In this document: positions 46,630 through 54,869 of the stretch, piece by piece
How the letters are laid out: each line of letters begins with the position of its first letter
Position numbering within the stretch: position 1 is the stretch's first letter
NCBI RefSeq assembly: GCF_000723165.1
Contig: NZ_HG322949.1
Location: forward strand, 1,542,482-1,606,481
Length of the DNA stretch: 64,000 nt
Reading direction: 5' to 3'
Origin: Janthinobacterium agaricidamnosum NBRC 102515 = DSM 9628
Lineage (GTDB): Bacteria > Pseudomonadota > Gammaproteobacteria > Burkholderiales > Burkholderiaceae_D
The notes under the pieces: model-generated
What the model saw: the letters and a program-made list of their open reading frames with translations, nothing else
Told to the model about the DNA's origin: nothing
Database searches by the model: none
Program-made: the position numbers and the translations under genes

Positions 46630-47217
46630 TTACCTGGAGACCAGGCCCGCCTGTTGCATGAAGGTGAGGTTGTCTTCCAGATGCCAGTCTTCGGCGACGC
46701 GGCCATTCGCGATGCGATAGATGTCCATCGCGATGAAGTCGATGGCCTGGCCTTGCCCCTGCTTGCCGGCAAAGGTGCCAGTGAAATGGCCGGTGAAGCG
46801 CAAGGAGGACATCACGCGGTCGCCGGCGACGATCATTTGCAGCACCTCGCAGTGCAGATCCGGCACCGCGCTTCGAAATGCCCTGGACGCTTTTAATACG
46901 CCTTCCACGCCTTGCGGCCGGCCGGGCGGCAAGGTGTTGTCGAAGAAATCGGGCGCCAGCGCCGCGCGTGCCATGTCTTCATCGCCGGTATTCCAGAATG
47001 TGTCGAAGCGGCGGGCCGCGAGGACCTGTGCGTCCAGCGTCTCCCTGGACAAGGATTGGTCGGTGATCAGCTTGCCGGGCTCGACCAGCTTGGTGGATGC
47101 GTTGGCCGATGAGTTGGCCGATGCCGCGAAAGCTGGTGCTGCAATGGTTGCACCGAGCAGCAAGGTGGAGAACCAGCGTGCGGCGCGGTGGCGTGAGTTG
47201 TTGCTAAGCTTTTTCAT
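46630..47217 (-). CDS. Exported SnoaL-like polyketide cyclase-family protein
   Basis: A 195-residue protein with a signal peptide (AAPAFAA, about residue 32) and a SnoaL/ester-cyclase fold: FDTFWNTGDEDMARAALAPDFFDNTLPPGRPQG, LRFTGHFTGTFAGKQGQGQAIDF and RIANGRVAEDWHLEDN, where Asp and His of VAEDWHLED are the common polar pair. Not a polyketide enzyme by context; it lies between the flavodoxin and NTF2-like genes in the HxlR-divergent operon. Confidence 0.85.
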   Translation of the reverse strand: MKKLSNNSRHRAARWFSTLLLGATIAAPAFAASANSSANASTKLVEPGKLITDQSLSRETLDAQVLAARRFDTFWNTGDEDMARAALAPDFFDNTLPPGRPQGVEGVLKASRAFRSAVPDLHCEVLQMIVAGDRVMSSLRFTGHFTGTFAGKQGQGQAIDFIAMDIYRIANGRVAEDWHLEDNLTFMQQAGLVSR

Positions 47218-47286
47218 GAAATGGATCCTTGGTGGTGCGTGCCGATGGTCATGCCGGCGGGAGGGGGAGAAGGGCGCCGGCTGGTT

Positions 47287-47844
47287 TCAGCGCGGCGCCA
47301 GGCGCGATGCGATCTCGCGGACCCTGGCGCCGTAGCGGCGCGCGGTGTCGATGTCGCCGTCCGGGATGGCTTCGGCGCCGGCATCGGACGGCGCCTGTAC
47401 CAGCAGGCCGACCGAGCCGCCGAGGTAGTTGATGTCATTCGACGAGGCCTTGCTGGTGTTCGACGGAGGCAGTCCCAGGCTGACCCAGATGCCGCCATGT
47501 TGCGAGGCGAGCGTTTGCAAGCCGATCAGCGTCACCTGCTTGTCGCCGTTCATGCTGGCACTGACGCTGAATCCGCCAAACACCTTGTCTTGCCAGGCGC
47601 GGCTGAACCATGCCTTGGATGAGGCGTCAGCGAACTTCTTGAACTGCCATGGCGCGGAGCCCATGTAGGTTGGCGCGCCGAAGATGATGGCGTCGGCCTG
47701 ATCCAGCGCGCTCCATGCGGAGCCGAGCAGCTGCCCTTCGGCATCGATGGCGATCAGCTCCGCTTGCGCGCCATCGGCCACCTCCTGGGCAATGCGGAGC
47801 GTGTGGCCGTAGCCGGAAAAATATACAACAGCAGTCTTGGGCAT
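47287..47844 (-). CDS. Flavodoxin-family NAD(P)H oxidoreductase (WrbA-like)
   Basis: A 185-residue flavoprotein: the phosphate-binding start AVVYFSGYGHTLRIAQEVADGA, the FMN loop DAIIFGAPTYMGSAPWQFKKF and the SVSASMNGDKQVTLIGLQTLASQHGGIWV segment of the WrbA/NADPH-dependent FMN reductase group. These two-electron quinone reductases protect against quinones and electrophiles. The ATG at 47844 gives the family start. Divergent from the HxlR regulator (135 bp), which is the probable repressor. Confidence 0.88.
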   Translation of the reverse strand: MPKTAVVYFSGYGHTLRIAQEVADGAQAELIAIDAEGQLLGSAWSALDQADAIIFGAPTYMGSAPWQFKKFADASSKAWFSRAWQDKVFGGFSVSASMNGDKQVTLIGLQTLASQHGGIWVSLGLPPSNTSKASSNDINYLGGSVGLLVQAPSDAGAEAIPDGDIDTARRYGARVREIASRLAPR

Positions 47845-47922
47845 ACAGGTTTCTCGAAGAAATTGATCGGGCGAATCGCGGGCCTTCGGGCCCGAATTCG
47901 TGAGAAACATTGTATGGATTTG

Positions 47923-47933
47923 ACACTTAGTGT
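47923..47933. promoter_or_regulatory. Palindrome ACACTTAGTGT, candidate HxlR operator
   Basis: An 11-bp palindrome in the divergent region of the HxlR and flavodoxin genes, overlapping TTGACA (47920-47925). Position suits repression of both genes; binding is inferred. Confidence 0.45.
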
Positions 47934-47979
47934 ACAAGAAGGCACTATAAGGTCATCTGATTACCGATGGGATACCACC

Positions 47980-48369
47980 ATGCCTACCTACCGCCGGCAC
48001 CCGGCTTATGACGTCTACTCGGCGAACTGTCCCGCCCGGGTAGTGCTTGGCCGCCTGGCGGATAAATGGGCGCTGCTGTTGATCGACCGCTTGAGCGCCG
48101 GCGAGAGAATTCGCTTCAATCAGTTGCGGCGGGAGATCATCGGCATCTCGCAGAAAGTACTGTCGCAAACACTGAAGAAACTTGAGCGAGACGGGCTGAT
48201 CGAGCGGCAGGTCTACAACACCACGCCGCCTACTGTTGAATACGCTTTGACTGAACTGGGAGCAACGCTGGGCGAGACTGTCGAGCGGCTGTCGCATTGG
48301 GCCGAGACGAACATGCAGGCCATCCTGGAGGCGCAGACGGCCTACGACCAGGCAAATCCCATCGAGTGA
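47980..48369 (+). CDS. HxlR-family transcriptional regulator
   Basis: A 129-residue winged-helix protein of the HxlR/DUF24 family. The Cys of ANCPARVVLGRLADKWALLLID (Cys16) is the redox-sensing residue used by YodB/HypR-type members; the recognition region RFNQLRREIIGISQKVLSQTLKKLERDGL and the wing VYNTTPPTVEYALTELG follow. It is expected to sense quinones or disulfide stress and to control the divergent flavodoxin operon. The start MPTYRRHPAYD is chosen on family length; a further in-frame ATG lies upstream. Confidence 0.9.
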   Translation: MPTYRRHPAYDVYSANCPARVVLGRLADKWALLLIDRLSAGERIRFNQLRREIIGISQKVLSQTLKKLERDGLIERQVYNTTPPTVEYALTELGATLGETVERLSHWAETNMQAILEAQTAYDQANPIE

Positions 48370-48441
48370 CGGGCGCTTGATGCGATCAGGCCTGGACCGC
48401 GCTGAACAGGGCGGCCCAGTTGCGTTTTTCGTCGATGCTGT

Positions 48442-50568
48442 TTACAGATCCACTTTCACCGTCAGCTTGACGGTGCGCGGCAGCCCTGCCGCCAGGCGGG
48501 TGCCGGCGCCGGCCCAGTATTGCTTGTTGCCGGCATTGTCGACATTGATTTGCCAGCTGCTGCGCTTGCCCATGATATTGGTCACGTAGCGGCTGCCCAG
48601 GCTGATCAGCGTATTGCCGCCGAGGAAAGCCTGGTCCAGGTCGTTGACCGGCCGCCGGCCGGTGAAGTACAGCCCGCCATGGACGGACAGGCCCGGCAGC
48701 GCATCCAGTGCATACGACAGGAAGGCGCTGGCGGTTTGTTTCGCGGCGTTTTCCGGCAGCTTGCCGTTGTAGGCGGCGTTGATGTTGCGGAACTCGGGAT
48801 CGATGAACTGGGCCGAGGTTTGCCACGACAACTGGCGCGTCAGCTTGCCTTGCACCGACAGTTCCAGGCCGCGGTAATGCTGGTCGCCGTCGGCCGTGAA
48901 GATATTGCCGGTATTGGTGTAATAACCGGGCCGGTTGATGTCGAACAGCGCCGCCTGCAGCAGCGAGCCGTCCGTCACGCGCCAGCGCGCGCCGACTTCC
49001 TTTTGCTTGCTGATGCCGGGCGCCAGGTGTTCATTCTGGTTGGCGGTGCCGGTCGGCGCGGTTTCTCCTTCTTCCAGCCCTTGCGAGGCCGACGCGTAAA
49101 ACGACAGGTCCGGGTTCAGCTTGAAGATCAACGCAGCCATCGGCGTGGTCCGGTTGACGCGGTAGTTATTCGCGCCTTGCGCGCTGCTGTAGCGCGCGCC
49201 GCGCGCGCCGACCACCGTTTGCCAGTTCGGCGACAAGGTCAGGCGGTCGATCGCGTACAGGCCGGTGTCGCGGCTGTCCAGCGCGGCGGTGGTCGGTTTG
49301 GCCGGGAAGGCGCCGATGGTCGGGTTGACGACCGGTATCGGCTGGTACAGGTTTTGCGACGCGATGGTGTAGTTGGCCTGGTAGATCGGGTCCTGCGACT
49401 TGTCGGTGCGGGTCAGGCCGAACGTCACTTCATGCTTGACGGCGCCGGTCATCACGGTGCCGGCCAGTTCGGTGCGCAGCACATTCGAATTGACGACCTG
49501 GTTTTGTATATTGCCGGTGATGCGGCCGGCGCCGGTTTGCAGCGCGGCGTTGTTATTGAAGCGGAAGATCGCCAGCCGGCGCTCGCGCGAGGTATCCGAA
49601 TGGCCGCCGTCCACCGTCAGCGCCCAGTTGTCGTTCAAGGCATAGTCGGCGCGCAACTGGGCGTTTCTGGTGGTGGCGTTGAAGATCGACCAGTCCGGGC
49701 CGACCAGGGTTGTCGGATCGACCGGGCGCGGCAGCGTGATCACGCCGTTGACGGCGGCCGGCAGCGTGATGCCGACTTCCTCGGTCACGCGGCGGTGGTC
49801 GTATTCCAGGTCGGATTTCAGGCGCAGCCGTGAATTGACGCGCCAGTCCAGCGCGGCCGAGGCGAATGCGCGGTTGCCGTTGCCGACATGCTCCAGGAAA
49901 GAACCGAGCGTGCCGCCGGCGGCGTTGATGCGCACGCCGAATTCGCCCTCTTCACCGAAGCGGCGCGCCACGTCGGCCGAGGTCACGGCCGTGCCGTTCT
50001 GGTCCAGTGTCAGGCCGAGCGTGGTGACCGGCGTGGCGCCGGCGCGCTTGGTGACGAAGTTGACCACCCCGGCCGGCGACGTGAAGCCGTAATACAGCGC
50101 GGTGGCGCCCTTGAGCACTTCGACGCGCTCCTTGTCTTCCATCGGCACTTGCGAGAAATTCATGATCGGCAGCGAACCGTTCAGGCGGTAATTGGTCCGG
50201 TTTTCGACGGCGATGCCACGGATCACCAGTTGGTCCCAGGTATCGCCGCCGTTTTGCTGGCGCGTCACGCCGGCGGTGTTGCGCAGCGCATCGTACAAGC
50301 CGCCGGCGGCTTGCAATTCCAGCACGTCGCGCGTGATCACGTTGACGGTCGACGGCACGTCCATGATGTCGGAACCCCGAAAACTGCCCGCTTCGACGGT
50401 TTTCGGCTCGAAACCCTGCGCCTTGGCGCCGGTGATTTTGACCGCTTGCATGCTTTTTTCATCGGCGTCTTGCGCCAGCGCGGAATGAGGGAAGCAGGCC
50501 AGTGTCAGCGACAGGCAGACGGGCAGCAGGCGGGGCAGGCGGGGCAGGCGGAGGGGCGACGAGGGCAT
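48442..50568 (-). CDS. TonB-dependent siderophore receptor
   Basis: A 708-residue outer-membrane receptor. A signal peptide (about 1-32, ending SALAQ) precedes the plug domain (about 60-170: VPSTVNVITRDVLELQAAGGLYDALRNTAGV, QLVIRGIAVENRTNYRLNG, ERVEVLKGATALYYG), then a 22-strand barrel ending in the aromatic-poor VKLTVKVDL. There is no N-terminal signalling domain, so no FecIR-type control is expected. A Fur box lies upstream. Iron-siderophore uptake is likely; the ligand is unknown. The NRPS thioesterase at the left end of the window is 48 kb away, so a link is only a guess. Confidence 0.92.
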   Translation of the reverse strand: MPSSPLRLPRLPRLLPVCLSLTLACFPHSALAQDADEKSMQAVKITGAKAQGFEPKTVEAGSFRGSDIMDVPSTVNVITRDVLELQAAGGLYDALRNTAGVTRQQNGGDTWDQLVIRGIAVENRTNYRLNGSLPIMNFSQVPMEDKERVEVLKGATALYYGFTSPAGVVNFVTKRAGATPVTTLGLTLDQNGTAVTSADVARRFGEEGEFGVRINAAGGTLGSFLEHVGNGNRAFASAALDWRVNSRLRLKSDLEYDHRRVTEEVGITLPAAVNGVITLPRPVDPTTLVGPDWSIFNATTRNAQLRADYALNDNWALTVDGGHSDTSRERRLAIFRFNNNAALQTGAGRITGNIQNQVVNSNVLRTELAGTVMTGAVKHEVTFGLTRTDKSQDPIYQANYTIASQNLYQPIPVVNPTIGAFPAKPTTAALDSRDTGLYAIDRLTLSPNWQTVVGARGARYSSAQGANNYRVNRTTPMAALIFKLNPDLSFYASASQGLEEGETAPTGTANQNEHLAPGISKQKEVGARWRVTDGSLLQAALFDINRPGYYTNTGNIFTADGDQHYRGLELSVQGKLTRQLSWQTSAQFIDPEFRNINAAYNGKLPENAAKQTASAFLSYALDALPGLSVHGGLYFTGRRPVNDLDQAFLGGNTLISLGSRYVTNIMGKRSSWQINVDNAGNKQYWAGAGTRLAAGLPRTVKLTVKVDL

Positions 50569-50622
50569 GATGCGGCGGGGCTTTCGAATCGAAAAGATGG
50601 AGGGAGGAATCGATTCTATTTA

Positions 50623-50641
50623 AAATGAGAATCATTCGCAA
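50623..50641 (-). promoter_or_regulatory. Fur box upstream of the TonB receptor
   Basis: AAATGAGAATCATTCGCA matches the 19-bp Fur consensus GATAATGATAATCATTATC in most positions, about 55 bp upstream of the receptor start. It implies repression by iron. Confidence 0.75.
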
Positions 50642-50792
50642 TAAAGAATAGGCAAGTAATCCGCTGACATGCGCATTTATCCGGCGTCGAGGGGTTTTTA
50701 AAGACAAGGGAGATGGGGGAGACAAACCGTGATCTCGACGTGCTGGCGCGGCGCGGTTCACCTGCGCGCCCTGGCCGTTTGCCTGCTTTTGT

Positions 50793-51212
50793 TTAGAAGG
50801 CAGGCGCGAAACTGATCGTCATGCTCTTGCTTAAAAAAGTTTCCCGCTCGGTGATGGTGCGCACCGCGAAGCTGTGCTCCAGGTACAGCAAATGATGCGC
50901 GATCGTGAAGGCATGCTCGAACGGCAAGCTGAACGGTTTGCCGGTCCTGCGTTGCCGTCCATAGCGTTGCTGCAGCGCCGCGCCATGGTAGTCGATGCGC
51001 TCGATCATGTCGCCATTGGCCAGCAATTCAAATGACAGCCGCTGGAAGGGATCGCCATGGCCGGTGTGGGCGCTGACCAGCGCGTGCAGGCTGTTCAACA
51101 CCCCCGGTGCGCTCAGTGCGATCTCGCCTTTATGGATACCGCGCAATTGGCGGCCGGTGATGCCGGGCCGGATTTCATTGCAGAAGGTGGTCTCGATGCG
51201 CCGGCCACCCAT
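50793..51212 (-). CDS. Hypothetical protein coupled to the phage repressor
   Basis: A 139-residue protein of unknown family. It starts at an ATG that overlaps the repressor stop (TGATG), so translation is coupled. The sequence is soluble, His/Arg-rich and contains IETTFCNEIRPGITGRQLRGIHKGEIALSAPGVLNSLHALV and FSLPFEHAFTIAHHLLYLEHSF. I recognise no domain. Co-translation with the S24 repressor suggests an accessory to phage regulation (an anti-repressor, toxin or immunity role are all open). Confidence 0.65.
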   Translation of the reverse strand: MGGRRIETTFCNEIRPGITGRQLRGIHKGEIALSAPGVLNSLHALVSAHTGHGDPFQRLSFELLANGDMIERIDYHGAALQQRYGRQRRTGKPFSLPFEHAFTIAHHLLYLEHSFAVRTITERETFLSKSMTISFAPAF

Positions 51213-51910
51213 CAAATCCGTTCGCTTTCCTTGCGCACCACGCGGCCGACGATCAGGCAGTCGGCGCCGCGGCAAATCTTGCGGTGGTGCTTGCGCTGGT
51301 CGGCATTGTCCGATGTCAGCCACCATTCGCCGGCATCGCGCGACAGCCGTTTTACCACCGCCTGGCCTTCGTAATTGACGGCGAACACGGCGCCATCCGT
51401 CAGCTTGGTATCGGCGGTATTGACTACCACCACATCGTCTTCATACAGCGACGGCTCCATGCTTTCGCCGCGCACCTTGATGGCGATCAGACGTTCCGCA
51501 TGATAACCGTGCCGTTCGATCCAGCTGCGCGATACGGTCAGCGTGCCGCCATCGTCGTGTTCCGGGTCCGACTGGAAGCCGGTAATGCCGGCTGACAAGC
51601 GCAACTTGATTTTCTGGATCTGCACGAATTGCGGATCGTCTTCCTCCGCCACTCGTACCCGGCTGTAAGTATCGACGGGCGCCGCCGCGCCGCGCAGCTT
51701 GGGCGGTATGCCTTCGTGCAGCCAGGTGAAATTGACGTTGCAGGCGGCTGCCAGTTTTTGTAGCGTCGATGCTTCCGGCCCTTTTTTTCCGACGCCCTTC
51801 AGGATGCGGTTGATGGTCGGCTGCGGAATCTCGGAAGCGCGCGCGAGCGCACTCTGGGATTCGAATCCCGCTTCCCGCATCGCTTCGTCCAGTCTGTTTG
51901 CTATGTCCAT
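51212..51910 (-). CDS. Phage repressor with HTH and S24/LexA-type peptidase domain
   Basis: A 232-residue CI/C2-like repressor. An HTH_XRE domain fills about 1-70 (ALARASEIPQPTINRILKGVG); the S24 domain (about 105-225) has the catalytic dyad Ser150 (VRGESMEPS) and Lys187 (EGQAVVKRL). The Ala107-Gly108 bond in SAGITGF is the likely self-cleavage site after RecA activation. So the module is probably SOS-inducible. It is divergent from the Q-like gene, with about 180 bp between where operators should lie. Confidence 0.9.
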   Translation of the reverse strand: MDIANRLDEAMREAGFESQSALARASEIPQPTINRILKGVGKKGPEASTLQKLAAACNVNFTWLHEGIPPKLRGAAAPVDTYSRVRVAEEDDPQFVQIQKIKLRLSAGITGFQSDPEHDDGGTLTVSRSWIERHGYHAERLIAIKVRGESMEPSLYEDDVVVVNTADTKLTDGAVFAVNYEGQAVVKRLSRDAGEWWLTSDNADQRKHHRKICRGADCLIVGRVVRKESERI

Positions 51911-52089
51911 GATGAAATATACGTCCGCGTATAGTTGAGTACAACAATCTATTCATTTGAGTATTGATTATGTATTCATTCGAGTATATATTACTGGAAT
52001 GGATAAAGATAGTTCCACTTAGCAAGGGCGGGATTTCTGTAGCACTGCGCTGTAGCAGTGCGTGCAGGATCAGGATGAAAGGAAAAATC

Positions 52090-52632
52090 ATGTCGTTTGT
52101 TGAAAAATATGTGCAATCGCTCAATGCCAGCAATTTGCTGGACGATGACCGTCACTTTGCCACCGAGGCGCTGGCCGCCGCCGCGCTGGCCGACCGCCAC
52201 GGCGCCGGGCTGGGCGCCTTGTTGTGCCGCGTCAAGTATGCCGATGGCACGCTGAACAAGGTGTTCGAAGGCAATAGCGCCAACCTGGCCCAGCTGTTGC
52301 GCATCTGGACTGCCGCCGTCACCGAGAAGGGGCGTTCGCGCGGCTGGGTCAAGGCCCATACCGCATGGGACATGCAAGCGGCCTTTTCACTGTACCGGCG
52401 GGTCGCCGAACGTTCGCTGGAATATTGGCTCGACGGTAAATGCGGCGCCTGCAACGGTACCCGCATCGCCGCCCGCCACACCAGTTGCCCGGTGTGCAAA
52501 GGCAGCGGCACCGCGGAAATCACCGGTGGCGGCTTCGAGCGCGAAAAAATTCTCGACATGGTCAGCGAGCTGGAGGGGCTGGTGCAAGCCCACGGCGCAC
52601 GCGCCGCGGCCCGCATGCGGCGTTCGGCTTGA
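52090..52632 (+). CDS. Zinc-binding protein in the position of a phage Q antiterminator
   Basis: A 180-residue protein with a helical N-terminal part and two cysteine pairs, Cys118/Cys121 (CGACNG) and Cys133/Cys136 (CPVCKGSG), spaced like the zinc fingers of DnaJ and of phage antitermination proteins Q (PF06530-like). AAAGGA before the ATG at 52090 decides the start. It lies directly upstream of a promoter, a leader and a terminator that precede a lysis cassette, exactly the place of lambda Q. Family identity is uncertain; function is inferred from context. Confidence 0.5.
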   Translation: MSFVEKYVQSLNASNLLDDDRHFATEALAAAALADRHGAGLGALLCRVKYADGTLNKVFEGNSANLAQLLRIWTAAVTEKGRSRGWVKAHTAWDMQAAFSLYRRVAERSLEYWLDGKCGACNGTRIAARHTSCPVCKGSGTAEITGGGFEREKILDMVSELEGLVQAHGARAAARMRRSA

Positions 52633-52681
52633 CTCTGAAAAAGATGCTTTAAATAAATTTGAATTATTTTTGGGAAAGGTA

Positions 52682-52710
52682 TTGCAAATCAAAAAAAGCA
52701 GTGGTAGAGT
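52682..52710 (+). promoter_or_regulatory. Putative phage late promoter
   Basis: TTGCAA (52682-52687), a 17-bp spacer and TAGAGT (52705-52710), 50 bp after the Q-like gene stop and upstream of the lysis module. Confidence 0.55.
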
Positions 52711-52860
52711 GAAGCCATCAAATACTCCTTGCACTCGTAATGATCGCTCCCCAGGGCGGCACCGATAACAGGGATTCACCAGCAAACATCTTCGGATGTC
52801 ACCGTTCGCGGTAAAATTTGATCGCTCACTGCGCATTATGGTCGCAGGAGCACCCCCCCC

Positions 52861-52891
52861 AAAGCCGCCCTCGAGGTGGCTTTCTTATTTT
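52861..52891 (+). terminator. Leader terminator of the phage late region
   Basis: Stem AAAGCCGCC / GGTGGCTTT (one G-U pair) with a CTCGA loop and a T-rich tail. It should stop late transcription unless antiterminated. Confidence 0.6.
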
Positions 52892-53054
52892 CCGCGCCCC
52901 TTTTTACACCGTTGTCCCCTTCACGGCTGCAGGCCTGCAGCGGCAGGATGATGGCCGCCTGGCTTATCCCTGATCAAGATTCACAGCAGCACCAACCAGC
53001 CACCAACCAGCAAGCGCGGCCTTTTGGGCCGGCGCCGCCATCTGACAGGAATAC

Positions 53055-53861
53055 ATGGCCAATCTCAACATCATTTCCGATAACGCCGCCAATCGCGGCA
53101 ACATCAGCGCGACCAGCACGGCTGGCGCGCTGGTTCCGGCCAACTTGCTGGACGATGGCAGGTCGTCGCTCTGGCGCGCGGCGAATACGCTCGCCACGCT
53201 GCACCTGGTCTTTCCCAGTGTCGAGTTGATCGGCGGCGTGGCTTTGCCATTCTGCAATCTGACAGCGGGCGCGATGATTCGTGTCATCGGCTACGGCGCT
53301 GCCGGCCAGACAGTATTCGATACCGGCAAGGTGCCGGCTTGCGCCTATGCGCCGCTGGACCAGTTCGGCCGGGACCGCGGCGCCAGCGATTTCGCCGATG
53401 GCGGCGGGGCTTGCGCATCGGCCTGGTTCGAACATGCGCTGGTACGGTCGCTGGCGATCGAGCTGGCCGATGCCGATAATCCGGACGGTTATATCGAAGC
53501 GTCGCGGTTGTTCGCCGGCAGCTACTGGTCGCCCCACTATAACGCCGATGACGGCGCCGCGCTGAGCTATATCGGCATGCGCCATCGCAAGCTGTTGCTC
53601 AGGCTGGAGCAGTTGCCTCCGGCCGAGCGCTTACGGCTGAAGGCGGCGCTGCGCGGCAATCGGATGGCCAGGCCGGTATTTGTCAGGCTGTTCCCGGAAG
53701 CCGGCCACGTGTTGCCGGGATCGCGGTCACAAGTATTACCGCTGCAACCCGCAACCCGCTCCGGCGGGTTTTTTTATCCCTCGAACATTCAGGAGCCCCT
53801 ATGGCAGAACCAGCCAGTTCCACCGCCGGCATCGCAATCGCGGCCGGCACCATCACCTTGA
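53055..53861 (+). pseudogene. Phage tail-associated gene, C-terminal part lost
   Basis: Residues 1 to about 215 (NIISDNAANRGNISATSTAG, LLDDGRSSLWRAANTLATLHLVFPSVELIGGVALPFCN, YIEASRLFAGSYWSPHYNADDGA, MRHRKLLLRLEQLPPAERLRLKAAL, NRMARPVFVRLFPE) match a phage tail-module protein family with a carbohydrate-binding-like (F5/8-type) layout. After FVRLFPE the family sequence stops and the frame runs into a terminator and across the start of the first membrane protein gene. A deletion that fused this gene to the region before the lysis cassette explains this best. Confidence 0.6.
53753..53776 (+). terminator. Terminator before the lysis cassette
   Basis: Perfect 7-bp stem AACCCGC / GCGGGTT with TCCG loop and seven T. 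It lies inside the open frame of the broken tail gene, 25 bp before the first lysis gene, and probably ended the lost tail operon. Confidence 0.85.
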
Positions 53862-54166
53862 CGGGCTCGGTCCTGGGGGTGCAATACGATGCGCTGCTGG
53901 CCGGATTTTGCGGCGGCCTGGTGTCCTTGTCGTACCTGCCGCCCATGCGCTGGAGCAAGATTGCCGGCAGCGTGGTCGGCTCGTCGCTGATCGCCGGCTG
54001 GTTTGCGCCGCTGGCCAGCGTCACCGCCGCCAATTATTTTCCCTTCATGGCCGGTGCCGGCGAAGCCACGGTGCGCATTTCCGCGGCCGCGGCGCTGGGC
54101 CTGTGTGCGCAAGTCATTATTCCTGCCGCCTTCGCGTGGCTGCGCAAGAAGGGGGACGCCGCATGA
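53801..54166 (+). CDS. Putative holin (membrane protein, phage lysis cassette)
   Basis: A 121-residue protein with three hydrophobic segments (AGIAIAAGTITLTGSVLGV, IAGSVVGSSLIAGWFAPLAS, ISAAAALGLCAQVIIPAAFAW) and a short charged tail RKKGDAA, the usual holin design. AGGAG lies seven bases before the ATG. It opens the cassette with the second small membrane protein, M15 peptidase and spanins. Its stop overlaps the next start (ATGATG). Confidence 0.7.
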   Translation: MAEPASSTAGIAIAAGTITLTGSVLGVQYDALLAGFCGGLVSLSYLPPMRWSKIAGSVVGSSLIAGWFAPLASVTAANYFPFMAGAGEATVRISAAAALGLCAQVIIPAAFAWLRKKGDAA

Positions 54167-54414
54167 TGACCCTCGACCTTGCCGCGGCGGCGCTGGTGCT
54201 GCTGCGCGGCCTGTTTTTCGCGATTAACCATATGTGTCCGCAAACCAGTCTTGCCATCCGCATCGCCTGGGTCTGGCTGACCTTGGGCGCGGCGGCGCTG
54301 CTGTTGCTGGGACGCACGCCGACCTGGCCGGAATTGCTGTTGCATTGCGGTATAGCCGTACTGGTCTGGTGTGACCGGCGCGAGCCGTTTTTGAAAGGAA
54401 CACCATGCAATTGA
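54163..54414 (+). CDS. Small membrane protein, second holin or holin antagonist
   Basis: An 83-residue protein with two or three hydrophobic helices (LDLAAAALVLLRGLFFAI, IRIAWVWLTLGAAALLLL, WPELLLHCGIAVLVW). It overlaps both neighbours (4 bp and 10 bp), the signature of a lysis cassette. Equivalent small proteins lie between holin and endolysin in many betaproteobacterial prophages. Whether it is a holin, antiholin or pinholin cannot be seen. Confidence 0.6.
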   Translation: MMTLDLAAAALVLLRGLFFAINHMCPQTSLAIRIAWVWLTLGAAALLLLGRTPTWPELLLHCGIAVLVWCDRREPFLKGTPCN

Positions 54415-54869
54415 GTCAAAATTTTACCCTCGCCGAATTGACGGCCTCGGATTACGCGGCGCGCCACGGCATCGACAATACTGCGCCGCCGGCGGTGCAG
54501 GACGAGTTGCGGCGCACCGCGCAGATGTTGCAGCGTATCCGCAATTACCTGTCGGCCAGCAGCGCCATCGATACGCCGCTGACGCAGATCAGCGGCTACC
54601 GCTGCCTGGCGCTGAACCGCGGCATCGGCAGCGGCGACGGCAGCGATCACGTGCAAGGCATGGCGGCCGACTTCAAGGCGCTGCGCCTGACGCCGTACCA
54701 GATTTGCCAGGCGCTGCTGCCCAAGCTGGATGAATTCGGCATCGGCCAGATCATCAATGAATTGAGCTGGGTGCATGTCAGCACGCGCATGCCGGTGCGC
54801 CCCATCAACCGCATCATCACCATCGACCGGTTGGGCACGCGGGCCGGGATCGTGCAGGGGCGGCCATGA
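54405..54869 (+). CDS. Phage endolysin, M15-type peptidase
   Basis: A 154-residue peptidase of the M15_3 (D-Ala-D-Ala carboxypeptidase-like) endolysin family. The zinc ligands His82 and Asp89 (SDHVQGMAADF) and His124 (WVHVS) are in place, and ISGYRCLALNRGIGSGDGS is the family motif. No signal peptide, so export needs the holin. It cuts peptide cross-links of the wall. It overlaps the upstream gene by 10 bp and the downstream Rz-like gene by ATGA. Confidence 0.88.
   Translation: MQLSQNFTLAELTASDYAARHGIDNTAPPAVQDELRRTAQMLQRIRNYLSASSAIDTPLTQISGYRCLALNRGIGSGDGSDHVQGMAADFKALRLTPYQICQALLPKLDEFGIGQIINELSWVHVSTRMPVRPINRIITIDRLGTRAGIVQGRP

Larger units (their letters stand above)
52633..53054 (+). 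other. Phage late-leader region
   Basis: No gene. It holds a promoter (52682-52710), a short hairpin with a UUCG tetraloop (ACATC-TTCG-GATGT, 52786-52799), a run of eight C and a terminator hairpin at 52861-52891. The promoter-to-terminator distance of about 170 bp is like the lambda pR'-tR' leader. Confidence 0.5.

Noticed and set aside
48442..50568. Receptor controlled by a FecI/FecR-like signalling cascade
   Set aside because: There is no N-terminal signalling (STN) domain and no sigma/anti-sigma pair adjacent; a Fur box is enough.
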